Shown: one piece after another, positions 50,494 through 61,529 of the stretch | How positions within the stretch are numbered: the first letter of the stretch is position 1 | Layout: each line of letters begins with the position of its first letter | Assembly (NCBI GenBank): GCA_002238415.1 | Contig: MPMI01000012.1 | Span: 50,612-114,611 of the forward strand | From: Desulfurellaceae bacterium bin18 | Lineage (GTDB): Bacteria; Desulfobacterota; Binatia; Bin18 | DNA length: 64,000 nucleotides | Direction: 5' to 3' | The notes under the pieces: generated by a model | What the model was told of the DNA's origin: nothing | Database searches by the model: none | Seen by the model: the letters and a program-made list of their open reading frames with translations, nothing else | Position numbers and translations under genes: made by a program

Positions 50494-52053
50494 TTATATG
50501 GACAGCGACGCGGCAAGTCGCTGGAGTAGGGTCTGGACTTGAGCGGGATTCTGAAGCGCATAGCGAGCCGCCGTCCGGCGCGGTGTATCGGCCACGACTA
50601 TGGTGAGACCGTAGCCGGCCAAGGTGTGGAACGCATCCTCATCCGTGATGTCATCTCCGATATAGATGAGGACGACGTCCGGGGTATGAAGGGCGAGGGT
50701 GTCAAGCAGCCACAGGACGGCCTTGCCTTTATGCCAATCGAGTCGTGGTTGAAGCTCGAAGACTTTTTTCCCCAGACCCTTACGGAGTTGTGGGTGCTTC
50801 TTCAGTTCTGCGTCGACCAGCGACTCGATGTACCCAACCTGTTCGGACGCAACATTTCGAAAATGGACCGCGATGGTGAACTTTTTCCGCTCGACAAGGG
50901 CGCCCTGGATTGTGCCGAGCTGGTGTTGCAGTTGGGTCTCTACTTCATCAAGCAACGGGAGAAATTCAAGCCCTTCGGCATGCTGCATGCGCACCTGGTG
51001 AGGGCCCGCAATGTCAAAGCCATGACTCCCGGCATAGTAGACGGAGTCGAGCTGTACCAGGGTCTGAATATCGGCGCGGTCCCGGCCGCTCACCACGGCA
51101 ACCGGACACCGCTCGGCCAGCACGGCAAGGGTGTGCCGCATGTCGGGCGCCAAGGTGGCGAGTTCGGGGCGGCTGACAATCGGGGTCAGCGTGCCATCGT
51201 AATCGAGAAAAACAACCGGTCGCTTCTCCTGTAGACTGTGTAGCGGCAGATGGCTGAGGGCAGACGGCAGGTTCAGGGCATTCCGGATACGTGGTTGCTC
51301 TGGATTATCGTCGATCCGCACGTCCTTAAGGTCGGTCACAACCGCATCGGCTCCGTGCTGTTCCAAAGCGGCCTGGTTGTCCTGTCTGGCAACGCCCAGG
51401 ACAAGACCGAAGCCGCCTCTATGCCCGGCCTCAACCCCTGAATTGGCATCCTCGACAATGGCTGCGCGCTCCGGTCTGACGGCCAGCCGTCGGGCTGCCT
51501 CCAGATAGGTATCCGGAGCCGGCTTGCCCGGCAGCTTATAGGTCGCACTCTCAACCCCATCGACACGCGTGTCAAACAGGTCTGTCAGCCCGGCCTGCTC
51601 CAGCACGATTTTGCAGTTCTTACTCGACGAAACGATCGCTATTTTGAGCCCTTTTTGTCGAAGCGCCTTGATGAGGACGATAGTCGACTCAAAAGCCTCG
51701 ACGCCTTTTTCTGCCAGACAGGCAAGAAAAGTAGAGTTTTTCTTGTTGCCCAAGCCACAGACCGTTTCGCGGCTGCTGTCGTCTTCCGGGTCCCCATACG
51801 GGAGCGGAATATCCCGCGCCGCGAGAAAGCTGGTAACGCCGTCATAGCGTTGTTTGCCGTCCACGTACTGCAAATAGTCGGTCTCGGCATCAAACGGCAC
51901 AAACGGAGTTCCGTTTCTTTGGGCAAAACGGCTGAGGAACTCATCAAAGAGGGCTTTCCAGGCAATCGTGTGCAATTTTTCGGTTTGGGTCACAACTCCA
52001 TCAAGGTCGAACAGGACTGCGTCAAAGTCTGTGGTTGAGATCGTAACGGGCAT
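50494..52053 (-). CDS. fusion of beta-phosphoglucomutase and trehalose-6-phosphate phosphatase
   Basis: 519 residues with two HAD domains. Residues ~1-255 are beta-phosphoglucomutase-like: AVLFDLDGVVTQTEKLH (D16, D18), IAIVSSSKNC, KPAPDTYLEAARRL and VEDANSGVEAG. Residues ~270-515 are OtsB-like: FLDYDGTLTPIVSRPEL, VAVVSGRDRADI, YYAGSHGFDIAGP and YIGDDITDEDAF. One half would turn beta-glucose-1-phosphate into glucose-6-phosphate, the other would dephosphorylate trehalose-6-phosphate. No otsA is in the window. Co-directional with GH65. Confidence 0.93.
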   Translation of the reverse strand: MPVTISTTDFDAVLFDLDGVVTQTEKLHTIAWKALFDEFLSRFAQRNGTPFVPFDAETDYLQYVDGKQRYDGVTSFLAARDIPLPYGDPEDDSSRETVCGLGNKKNSTFLACLAEKGVEAFESTIVLIKALRQKGLKIAIVSSSKNCKIVLEQAGLTDLFDTRVDGVESATYKLPGKPAPDTYLEAARRLAVRPERAAIVEDANSGVEAGHRGGFGLVLGVARQDNQAALEQHGADAVVTDLKDVRIDDNPEQPRIRNALNLPSALSHLPLHSLQEKRPVVFLDYDGTLTPIVSRPELATLAPDMRHTLAVLAERCPVAVVSGRDRADIQTLVQLDSVYYAGSHGFDIAGPHQVRMQHAEGLEFLPLLDEVETQLQHQLGTIQGALVERKKFTIAVHFRNVASEQVGYIESLVDAELKKHPQLRKGLGKKVFELQPRLDWHKGKAVLWLLDTLALHTPDVVLIYIGDDITDEDAFHTLAGYGLTIVVADTPRRTAARYALQNPAQVQTLLQRLAASLSI

Positions 52054-52121
52054 GGCTGAAGTCTACGTGCTGCGCAGGACGCGTCGCTGGGTCGGCGGTT
52101 CGTATGGGGTCCGTCGTGTGC

Positions 52122-52784
52122 CTATGAAGCGGAGGGAGCGGCTGACATTTGTATCAGTTTGGCCTGGAGCTTCCGCACCAATTCTTCATAGGAGCTCTTC
52201 CCGATAATACGATAAAATTGGGTACGAAAATTCCGGACCATGCTGATATTCTCTACGACAACGTCATAGATGAGCCACTGCCCATCGACCTGATGCAGAC
52301 GATAATTGATCGAGAAATGCTTATTCTGAGAAGGGACGAAGATGCGGGTGCTGACCTCGGCAAACTTCCCGTCTATCGTCTCCTGATCGTATAAAAACTC
52401 AACTTGATCCAAATATTTTTCAGCCTGCTTATCGAACGTTTCCCCGTAGGACTTCTCGACCAGTTCGGTAAAAATTTCGATGAATTCTTCGCGCTGCTCT
52501 TCCGTCCGGTCACGCCAGTACACACCCAGGGTTCGCCGGGCAACCTCTCGTCTGTCAAACAAGGGTCGAACAATTTCGCTGACTTGTTTAATGCGCTTCT
52601 CCCGCAGGTGAGGACCTTGATTCTCCGGAGCCCTGAGGACCAGGACGACCTGGTTTGTGGTGGAACGAACGGCTTCCAGCGGGGAGTCTGTGGTCAGCCC
52701 TTGTCCCGGCAGAAAAAGTATCGGCAGGAAAAAGAGCGCGAGGCCGCCAAGCGTCAGCAAGAAGGGAAGTCGTGGCAGTTTCAT
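52122..52784 (-). CDS. mlaC: MlaC-like periplasmic phospholipid-binding protein
   Basis: 220 residues with an N-terminal signal segment (LLTLGGLALFFLPILFLPGQG) and the Ttg2D/MlaC fold: VLRAPENQ, then REVARRTLGVYWRDRTEEQR, FTELVEKSYGETF and QWLIYDVVVENISMVRNFRTQ (as YDVVVENISMVRNFRTQF). It shuttles phospholipid between the outer-membrane MlaA and the inner-membrane MlaFED complex. Last gene of the mla run. Confidence 0.93.
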   Translation of the reverse strand: MKLPRLPFLLTLGGLALFFLPILFLPGQGLTTDSPLEAVRSTTNQVVLVLRAPENQGPHLREKRIKQVSEIVRPLFDRREVARRTLGVYWRDRTEEQREEFIEIFTELVEKSYGETFDKQAEKYLDQVEFLYDQETIDGKFAEVSTRIFVPSQNKHFSINYRLHQVDGQWLIYDVVVENISMVRNFRTQFYRIIGKSSYEELVRKLQAKLIQMSAAPSAS

Positions 52785-52795
52785 GGCCCGGATTC

Positions 52796-53545
52796 CTATT
52801 CCTCCGCTATCGCTTCTTGAATAGTCCGTTCGCGTTGTTGGAGGTAGCCGTCTTGAACGGCGCCGTACAGGTCAACAGAGAATCGGTCAACATTCTCAAA
52901 AAGTTCAAGATTGAGTGAGCGGAAGTTGGCCGCGTCGCCCATTACCCAGCCGCCCCGCGCGGCGATGGTCTCGGGATACGTCGGTAAGAGGTAGTTCATG
53001 GGTTGCATGGCCCCATCAACGCTGAGACCGACCGCGTCGCGAACGGTTGAGGGACCGAAGAAAGGCAAGACAAGATACGGGCCGGGGGCTATGCCGTACT
53101 GCGCCAGCGTTTGCCCAAAGTCCGCATGACCGGCTTCCAAGCCGAACCAACTGCCTGCTACGTCAAAAAACCCCAGACCGCCAAGAGAGGTATTGATGAC
53201 GAAGCGGCTGAACTCCTTACCGGCCCCGACCAGTTTCATTTGCAGCAACTTATTGCCCAGACGTGGGGCAATATTGATGTTGTGAAAGAAGCGTCCGACT
53301 CCTTGCCGGGCACCGAGCGGCAGGACGGCTGCATAGCCTGAGGCCACTGGGTGGAGAATATACTCGTCCAGCTTCAAGTTAAAGCTGAGCATGGCCTGGT
53401 TAAAGGGCTCAAACGGATCGTCAATGGGCTGAGGAGCCACCTCGTCTTGACCCGCACTCCCCATTTGCGCCCGGGCCTCGGTGGGAGAGAATCCGGATGG
53501 AAATACTCCCACTATGCTTATTACCAGTACCAGTTTTTTCAGCAT
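52796..53545 (-). CDS. mlaA: MlaA/VacJ-family protein without a lipobox
   Basis: 249 residues from ATG at 53545 (MLKKLVLVISIVGVFPSG), chosen because it begins a signal peptide. VacJ signatures: DPFEPFNQAMLSFNLKLDEY, LGARQGVGRFFHNINIAPRL (as ARQGVGRFFHNINIA), and FGQTLAQYGIAPGPYLVLPF. Unlike typical MlaA it has no Cys at the cleavage site, so it should not be lipidated unless the start is misplaced. Placed between mlaD and mlaC. Confidence 0.9.
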   Translation of the reverse strand: MLKKLVLVISIVGVFPSGFSPTEARAQMGSAGQDEVAPQPIDDPFEPFNQAMLSFNLKLDEYILHPVASGYAAVLPLGARQGVGRFFHNINIAPRLGNKLLQMKLVGAGKEFSRFVINTSLGGLGFFDVAGSWFGLEAGHADFGQTLAQYGIAPGPYLVLPFFGPSTVRDAVGLSVDGAMQPMNYLLPTYPETIAARGGWVMGDAANFRSLNLELFENVDRFSVDLYGAVQDGYLQQRERTIQEAIAEE

Positions 53546-53564
53546 CCTCCCCCCCCTTATCGAC

Positions 53565-54101
53565 TCACAAGGACTCATCAAGACCGAGTGACCACAGGTC
53601 CGTACTCTCCCCGCCGTTCTGGCGGTCCTGACCATTTTCCGTTGTCTGCTCAGGCGTCTGACTGCTTCCGACATTACCGAAAATGAATTCTCCTATTAAT
53701 TGTTGAATGTCGACCGGCTCTACAGTCCTGTCAATAGTCCCTCCGGGTGCAATGGTGGCAGAGGAATAGCCCGGCGTGATGACGACATAGCGTTCGCCAA
53801 TCAGGCCCTTGGTCTTGATTGCCGCCTGCGTGTCTTCGTGTAATGCAATATCGTTCCGAATTTTTAAGGTGACGCGGGCCTTGTAATCAGCCAAGCGAAC
53901 ACGTTCGACCCTGCCTATTTCCACTCCTGCGAGCTCGATAACCGCCCCGTCTTGCAGTCCGCCCGCTGTTATAAAATCCGCATACACCGGATAGCTGTCG
54001 GAGCCCAGTTCAACTTGACCCAACTGAAGAGAAAGATATCCCAGAAAGCCGCAGATGCCAAGCAGAAGCGTGCCAAAAAACAATTCCGCGTCAGCCTTCA
54101 T
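53565..54101 (-). CDS. mlaD: MlaD-like substrate-binding protein
   Basis: 178 residues from the ATG at 54101; a GTG two codons earlier is an alternative. One N-terminal membrane helix (LFFGTLLLGICGFLGYLSL) and an MCE domain: YPVYADFITAGGLQDGAVIE, VEIGRVERVRL, IKTKGLIGERYVVITPG. The MCE fold forms the hexameric ring of the transporter. The C-terminal ~35 residues are Gln/Asn-rich and disordered-looking. It starts 18 nt after mlaF. Confidence 0.93.
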   Translation of the reverse strand: MKADAELFFGTLLLGICGFLGYLSLQLGQVELGSDSYPVYADFITAGGLQDGAVIELAGVEIGRVERVRLADYKARVTLKIRNDIALHEDTQAAIKTKGLIGERYVVITPGYSSATIAPGGTIDRTVEPVDIQQLIGEFIFGNVGSSQTPEQTTENGQDRQNGGESTDLWSLGLDESL

Positions 54102-54119
54102 ACGCACCTAGCACGGGTT

Positions 54120-54866
54120 CTAGTATACATCGATAGGACCTTCGAGCTGGCCGCTCATAAACTGCCGCACTACCGGATTGTTTGACTCCTGTAGGGCGCT
54201 GGGCGAGCCGGACTCAACGATCACCCCTTGATGCAGCATAGCGATATGGGTGGCCAGAGAAAAGACCGCTGGAATTTCGTGGCTGACAATAACCGCAGTA
54301 AAGTCCAGCATTTGATGGAGGTCGAGAATAAGTCGATGAATGGCATTGACTCGGATCGGATCAAGACCGGTTGTCGGTTCATCAAATAAGAGGATCTCAG
54401 GATCGGAGACGAGCGAGCGAGCCAGCGCCGCACGTTTGCGCATCCCGCCTGATAGCTCGGAGGGGAATTTGGCATCCACGCCGGCCAGTCCGACCTGGAA
54501 AAGACGTTCATGGACTTTATCCCGAATTTCAGCCTCACTTTTTTGGGTCTTTTCCCGTAGGGGAAAGGCCACGTTGTCATACACGGACATGGAATCGAAC
54601 AGCGCTCCACCCTGGAAGAGCATGCCGAACCGGTTCCGAACCCGATTGAGGGCACGGCGTCCCAAGCTGGTAATCTCTATATCGTCTATCCAAACCTGCC
54701 CGGAATCGGGGCGCATTAAACCGATCAGATGCTTGAGTAAACAGCTTTTCCCGGCTCCGCTGACTCCGACCACCACATACACAGCCCGGTCGGGTATATC
54801 GAGATTGAGCCCGGACAAGACCGTTTGGCTGCCAAAGGATTTACGGACATTGACGAGGCGGATCAT
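54120..54866 (-). CDS. mlaF: MlaF-like ABC ATPase
   Basis: 248 residues. Walker A GVSGAGKSCLLKHL, signature LSGGMRKRAALARSL, Walker B ILLFDEPTTGLDP and a switch His in VSHEI. The LSGGM form and overall similarity fit the phospholipid/organic-solvent ABC ATPases of the MCE transporters. It follows mlaE by 30 nt. Confidence 0.95.
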   Translation of the reverse strand: MIRLVNVRKSFGSQTVLSGLNLDIPDRAVYVVVGVSGAGKSCLLKHLIGLMRPDSGQVWIDDIEITSLGRRALNRVRNRFGMLFQGGALFDSMSVYDNVAFPLREKTQKSEAEIRDKVHERLFQVGLAGVDAKFPSELSGGMRKRAALARSLVSDPEILLFDEPTTGLDPIRVNAIHRLILDLHQMLDFTAVIVSHEIPAVFSLATHIAMLHQGVIVESGSPSALQESNNPVVRQFMSGQLEGPIDVY

Positions 54867-54896
54867 GCGGCACTTCTCGATAACGGTTTCCTATGG

Positions 54897-55667
54897 CTAC
54901 ACGAGGACAGAACCAATGAAATAGTCCCACACCAGGATCAGGACCGCACACATCACCACGGCTTGTGTGGTGGCGTGACTGACCCCCTCGGCCCCATGCG
55001 CGGCGTAGAAGCCCTTAAAACAGCTGACCCAGGCAACAATCATTCCAAACGAGAGCGATTTATATACACCCATCCAAATGTCGCTGGAATCCGCTGCGCT
55101 GCTCATCTGCGTAAAATACGCCCCCGAACTCCCGCCCAGCAACTCAACGCCGACAATATAGCCGCCATAAATACCCACCGTCACAAAAACACTGTTCAAA
55201 AGAGGAAAGGTAATGCAGGCCGCCAGAAAGATTGGGACCACGAGATACTTGATGGGGTTGAGAGCCATGACTTCGAGCGCGTCTATTTGCTCGGTAATTC
55301 GCATAATCCCGAGTTCTGCGGTTAGGGCCGAGCCGGCGCGGGCCGTGATCATCAGCGCAGACAGGACAGGACCAAGCTCGCGAATCAAACTCAGTCCGAC
55401 CATCGGGCCGAGTGCCTCCTCGCCCCCAAAGCGCCGCAGGGCAATATATCCCTGCAGGGCAACGACCATACCCGTAAAGGCTCCGGTAAAGACGATGAGC
55501 AAGAGAGAGCGGCTGCCGATAAAGTAGATCCGGCGGACAAGCTGACCGCCTTGCAGGGGAGGGCGAAAGATGTCGATCAGGGTTGTACCAAGAAAGACCC
55601 CCATGCGGCCCATTTCGCGCAGGGTGCGGAGGGTCAGACGTCCACACGAGCGTACAAGGCGGAGCAC
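54897..55667 (-). CDS. mlaE: MlaE-like permease
   Basis: 256 residues with GTG at 55667. This start is chosen because GGAAGAGGA lies directly upstream and the length matches the usual ~255-260; a 45-codon upstream extension has no homology. Permease signatures: FTGAFTGMVVALQGY, ALMITARAGSALTAELGIMR and a C-terminal TTQAVVMCAVLILVWDYF. Forms the membrane part of the Mla lipid transporter. No mlaB (STAS) gene is in the run. Confidence 0.93.
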   Translation of the reverse strand: MLRLVRSCGRLTLRTLREMGRMGVFLGTTLIDIFRPPLQGGQLVRRIYFIGSRSLLLIVFTGAFTGMVVALQGYIALRRFGGEEALGPMVGLSLIRELGPVLSALMITARAGSALTAELGIMRITEQIDALEVMALNPIKYLVVPIFLAACITFPLLNSVFVTVGIYGGYIVGVELLGGSSGAYFTQMSSAADSSDIWMGVYKSLSFGMIVAWVSCFKGFYAAHGAEGVSHATTQAVVMCAVLILVWDYFIGSVLV

Positions 55668-55912
55668 TCCTCTTCCTTTCTCATGATAGTCTGGGGACTG
55701 ACGACATGTGGCGCGTAATGAGCGGGTCTGCTGAGGACACGCTGGGAATGAAGCCTCCCTAACAATGACACGTCCCCTACCATAGGCGCTCCGCTTCCTC
55801 AAGGGAGCCTCACGCTCTGGGAGGGTCGAAAAGGAGGTACGGTCCTCTTGTCAGACTGCGTGAAAGAGGGATATGTTCTTCCTAATTGTCTACAGTACGT
55901 GGAGGAGACACT

Positions 55913-57052
55913 ATGGCAAACGCTACTGGAGTATCGCCTGTAGAAGAGCCCCCGCTACGGGTTGTTGAAAACAGTGCTGTTGCTGAAGAAGAATCACCCA
56001 AAAAGCAATGGAAAAAACTGCGTGAGATACTGGCCCGCCACCATGGAGAAAAAATCCTCATCATCCTGGTGGGCTACCCGGACCCCGATAATATCGCTTC
56101 CGGTTTGGCGCATCAGTTCTTAGCCAAAGAGTTCGACATCGAAGCCACGCTGCTGTGCTTTCATGAAGTCAGCCACCATGAAAACCGCGCGTTGGTGAAG
56201 CGCCTTGAGATTGACCTGCAACTCTATGACGAAGAATTCGACCTCACGCCATACTCTGCCTACGCGCTGGTTGATACCCAAAATCCAGAGACGCCTATTT
56301 CGGATCAGCTGGGCGGCAAGACCCTCCTCTCCTTTATCGATCACCACCGTCGTCTTGGGACCCCGCTGGCTGAATTTGTTGATATACGGGAGGACGCAGC
56401 CTCGACCTGCGCCATCTATACCGAATATTTACGGGCGCAATATCCCGACGGCCTGAACCCCGGCGAGACTGACCAGGTGCGACTGGCAACCGCGCTTATG
56501 CACGGCATTCGTTCCGATACCATGGCGTTGATTGAGGCCAGTCGGTTGGAATTTGAGGCGGCGGCGTATCTATGGCCGTGCGTGGACCAGCCCCTCCTCA
56601 AGGCGATCTCGGAAAAATCCTTACCGCCGATTGTCATGGATATGATTCAAAAGGCCCTGGAGCGGAAGCAGGTGTTCGACTCTTTTGTGTTTACCGATGT
56701 GGGGTTTGTGCGGGGCGAACACCGCGATGGCATCCCCCAGGTGGCAGAATTCCTGCTCCAGCGAGAAGGAACAGACTCGGTCCTCGTTTTTGGCATTGTG
56801 GACGGCAAGACGGTTGATGGCTCGCTCCGGACACGGAGCGATACCGTGAACCCTGATTCGTTTTTGAAAAAGCTTTTTGGCTTTGATGAAGACCGAAAGT
56901 CGTACTACGGTGGCGGGAACATCAAAGATAAGGGCGGCTTTCAAATCCCGCTGGGCTTCCTGGCTCAATCGCCCAACAGGGATATGCTCTACGAAATGAC
57001 CTGTAGCGTCGTGCAGGAGCGCTTCTTCAAGGCTATCGGTATCAAAGAATAA
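55913..57052 (+). CDS. DHH-family phosphoesterase
   Basis: 379 residues from ATG at 55913 with GGAGGAGACA upstream. DHH domain: ILVGYPDPDNIASGLAHQF (D-x-D present), ALVDTQNPE, SFIDHHRR and REDAASTCAIYTEYL; DHHA1 domain with a late YYGGGNIKDKGGFQIPLG (as GGGNIKDKGGFQIPLG). Related NrnA-type proteins degrade short oligoribonucleotides or pAp. The N-terminal ~40 residues are a charged, low-complexity extension. Divergent from mlaE. Confidence 0.88.
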   Translation: MANATGVSPVEEPPLRVVENSAVAEEESPKKQWKKLREILARHHGEKILIILVGYPDPDNIASGLAHQFLAKEFDIEATLLCFHEVSHHENRALVKRLEIDLQLYDEEFDLTPYSAYALVDTQNPETPISDQLGGKTLLSFIDHHRRLGTPLAEFVDIREDAASTCAIYTEYLRAQYPDGLNPGETDQVRLATALMHGIRSDTMALIEASRLEFEAAAYLWPCVDQPLLKAISEKSLPPIVMDMIQKALERKQVFDSFVFTDVGFVRGEHRDGIPQVAEFLLQREGTDSVLVFGIVDGKTVDGSLRTRSDTVNPDSFLKKLFGFDEDRKSYYGGGNIKDKGGFQIPLGFLAQSPNRDMLYEMTCSVVQERFFKAIGIKE

Positions 57053-57236
57053 GCCGTTAATCAGTATCCTCGCTCGCTCTAGCGCTTCATTCTCCAATGA
57101 TATGAACCCATGCCGCCGGAAGGGCGGGAAGCGTCTCCATGAGAGATGCTTCTCATCCGATCTTCCTTGAACAGGCAATATGCGAGCCTACCCGGCTATA
57201 CAGAGCTCGACGCAGAGCTAAATACAGGAGGCCATT

Positions 57237-59189
<1,953 letters not shown>

Positions 59190-59209
59190 GCAGGGGGGAG
59201 CCCAATCGC

Positions 59210-60631
59210 ATGGCTCTGCGTTTTCACAACACCCTGACGGGAAAGGCAGAAGAGTTCGTTCCGCTTACGCCTGGCAAAGCCCGCATGTATGTGTGTGGGG
59301 TCACGGTCTACGACCGCTCCCATATCGGTCATGCGCGGGCCTTTGTCGCCTTTGATGTCATCTATCGTTATCTCCGATTCTCCGGTTATGAGGTGACCTT
59401 TGTCCGCAATTTTACGGACGTGGATGACAAGATTATCAACCGCGCCAACGAGCGGGGCATCTCGGCCGAAGAGCTGACCGAAACTTATATTCAGGATTAC
59501 AATAACGACATGCAGGCGCTGCGTTGTTTGCCGCCTACGCATGAACCCCGGGCCACCGAACACATTCCGGCCATGCTCGCCCTTATCCAGGAGCTCGAAG
59601 CCAAACAACTCGCCTATGCCGTGGATGGAGACGTGTATTATGCGGTGGACCGCTTTGCCGCATACGGCAAGCTGGCCCACCGGCGTCTGGAAGACATGGC
59701 GGCCGGGGCGCGCATAGAAGTGGACACGCGCAAGCGTCATCCCATGGACTTTGCCCTGTGGAAGTCCAGCAAGCCCGGAGAGCCGGCCTGGGACAGCCCC
59801 TGGGGCAAGGGCCGGCCCGGATGGCATATCGAGTGCTCGGCCATGAGCAGCAAATATCTGGGCCAGCCCTTCGATATTCACGGCGGCGGTGCCGACCTGA
59901 TTTTTCCCCATCACGAAAACGAGATCGCCCAGTCCGAAGGAGCCAAGGGCTGCGCCCTGGCCCGCTACTGGCTGCATAACGGTATGGTGACCGTCGAACG
60001 GGAGAAGATGTCGAAATCCTTGGGCAACTTCCTGACCATCGAGGCCGCGCTGAACAAGGTCTCTACGCCGGAAGTCTTACGTCAGGTCTTACTCTCGTCT
60101 CACTATCGGATGGCGCTCGACTTCTCGACCCAAAAGCTGGCAGAGGCGGAAAAGGGGCTGGCGCGCATCTATGAAACGCTCGCTCGCGCCGACGAAGCGA
60201 TTGGTGGCAACCGGATAGGAGAGGGACCTGATGACTCTTCATTGGTCAACCGGTTTCGTGAGGCAATGGATGATGATTGCAATACACCTCGCGCCCTTGG
60301 CGTGATTTTTGATGGCGTGCGCGAGATGAATCGTGAGTTGGATGCCGGCCAGATCACGGAGGCAGCAATACTCCGGTCTGAAATCGCAAAAATGGGAGAT
60401 GTCCTCGGTCTGCTTCAGGAGTCCCCTGCCCAATTTTTAGAGCATCAAAAGCAGACCGGCCTGGCCGAAGTCAGCCTCACGCCTGAGGCCATCGAGGCCC
60501 TGATCGCCGAACGGACCGTGGCGCGCAAAGAGAAGAATTTTCAGCGTGCGGACGAGATTCGCGCCCAACTCGACGAGCAAGGCGTTCTCCTCAAAGACGG
60601 TCCGACGGGGACGACGTGGACGGTGAAATAG
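59210..60631 (+). CDS. cysS: cysteinyl-tRNA synthetase
   Basis: 473 residues. Class I signatures HIGH at 38-41 (YDRSHIGHAR) and KMSKS (REKMSKSLGN). Zinc ligands: C29 in YVCGVTVYD, ECSAM, and HHENEIAQSEG. The C-terminal helical domain is complete, ending in RADEIRAQLDEQGVLLKDGP. It is closely spaced after acs; the combination is probably transcriptional convenience. Confidence 0.97.
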   Translation: MALRFHNTLTGKAEEFVPLTPGKARMYVCGVTVYDRSHIGHARAFVAFDVIYRYLRFSGYEVTFVRNFTDVDDKIINRANERGISAEELTETYIQDYNNDMQALRCLPPTHEPRATEHIPAMLALIQELEAKQLAYAVDGDVYYAVDRFAAYGKLAHRRLEDMAAGARIEVDTRKRHPMDFALWKSSKPGEPAWDSPWGKGRPGWHIECSAMSSKYLGQPFDIHGGGADLIFPHHENEIAQSEGAKGCALARYWLHNGMVTVEREKMSKSLGNFLTIEAALNKVSTPEVLRQVLLSSHYRMALDFSTQKLAEAEKGLARIYETLARADEAIGGNRIGEGPDDSSLVNRFREAMDDDCNTPRALGVIFDGVREMNRELDAGQITEAAILRSEIAKMGDVLGLLQESPAQFLEHQKQTGLAEVSLTPEAIEALIAERTVARKEKNFQRADEIRAQLDEQGVLLKDGPTGTTWTVK

Positions 60632-60647
60632 CGGTGCCCGAAACACG

Positions 60648-61529
60648 GTGACTCCACATCAATCATCGTCCCCAATTGTTCCTCCTCTCAGGCCGGTTCG
60701 GGCCGGTGTAAAAGTAGGATCTGGTGGTTGTGCGCTGGTAGTGCTCACGCTCACCATGCTGCTCGTGGGATGCGGCGATAGCGGCTCGTCCGGACAAGGA
60801 CCGCCGTCGATCGTGGTGTTTGCCGCCGCCAGCCTGCGCGATGTTGTCCGGGGCATTGGCGCGCGCTTTTCCGAGACGCACCAGATTGACCTGGTCTATA
60901 ATTTTGCCGGCTCCAATACCCTGGCGCAGCAGCTTCAGGCCGCTCCGGTGGCCGATGTTTTTTTGTCGGCGAACCCGGACTGGGTCGATGTACTCGAAAG
61001 GTCGGAGTTGATCCTCCCCGAATCGCGCCGCAACTTTCTGTCAAATCGTCTCGTGCTCATCAGTCGAAAGGATGCCGAGTTTCAGTTGTCCGAGCCCGGC
61101 CTGCTGCCCACACTCTCATTCACCTTCCTGGCAATGGCCGATCCTGCGGCCGTGCCTGCCGGACGATACGCTCGGGCTTTTTTGCAGGCCGTTGAAACGG
61201 CAGACCGCTCGGTCTGGGAAGCCGTCAAAGACAAAATCGTCCCCACTACCGATGTCCGGGCAGCTCTCGGCCTGGTGGAGTCCGATCCACACATCATCGG
61301 CATTGTGTATCGAACGGATGCCATGAACTCAGACCGGGTGCAGGTCGTGTATAAGATTCCGCCCAATCTGCACCAACCGATCGTGTACTGTGCCGTGGCC
61401 CTCAAAAATCGTCCACAGCCTGAGATCACGGCCCGATTTCTCGACTTTTTGAGTAGCCCTGAAGCCGTAGCAATTTACAACATGAAGGGATTTGTTGTAG
61501 ACGAAGGAGGCCCTCGTCCGCTGTCGTGA
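60648..61529 (+). CDS. modA: molybdate ABC transporter substrate-binding protein
   Basis: 293 residues with a GTG start (ATG only at an internal site). A long N-terminal region leads into a lipoprotein signal VLTLTMLLVGCGDSG with Cys as lipidation site. The mature part has VVFAAASLRDVVRGIG, YNFAGSNTLAQQL and ADVFLSANPDWVD, hallmarks of ModA/WtpA oxyanion-binding proteins. It overlaps modB by GTGA. Lipidation fits a Gram-negative inner membrane or periplasm. Confidence 0.92.
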   Translation: MTPHQSSSPIVPPLRPVRAGVKVGSGGCALVVLTLTMLLVGCGDSGSSGQGPPSIVVFAAASLRDVVRGIGARFSETHQIDLVYNFAGSNTLAQQLQAAPVADVFLSANPDWVDVLERSELILPESRRNFLSNRLVLISRKDAEFQLSEPGLLPTLSFTFLAMADPAAVPAGRYARAFLQAVETADRSVWEAVKDKIVPTTDVRAALGLVESDPHIIGIVYRTDAMNSDRVQVVYKIPPNLHQPIVYCAVALKNRPQPEITARFLDFLSSPEAVAIYNMKGFVVDEGGPRPLS

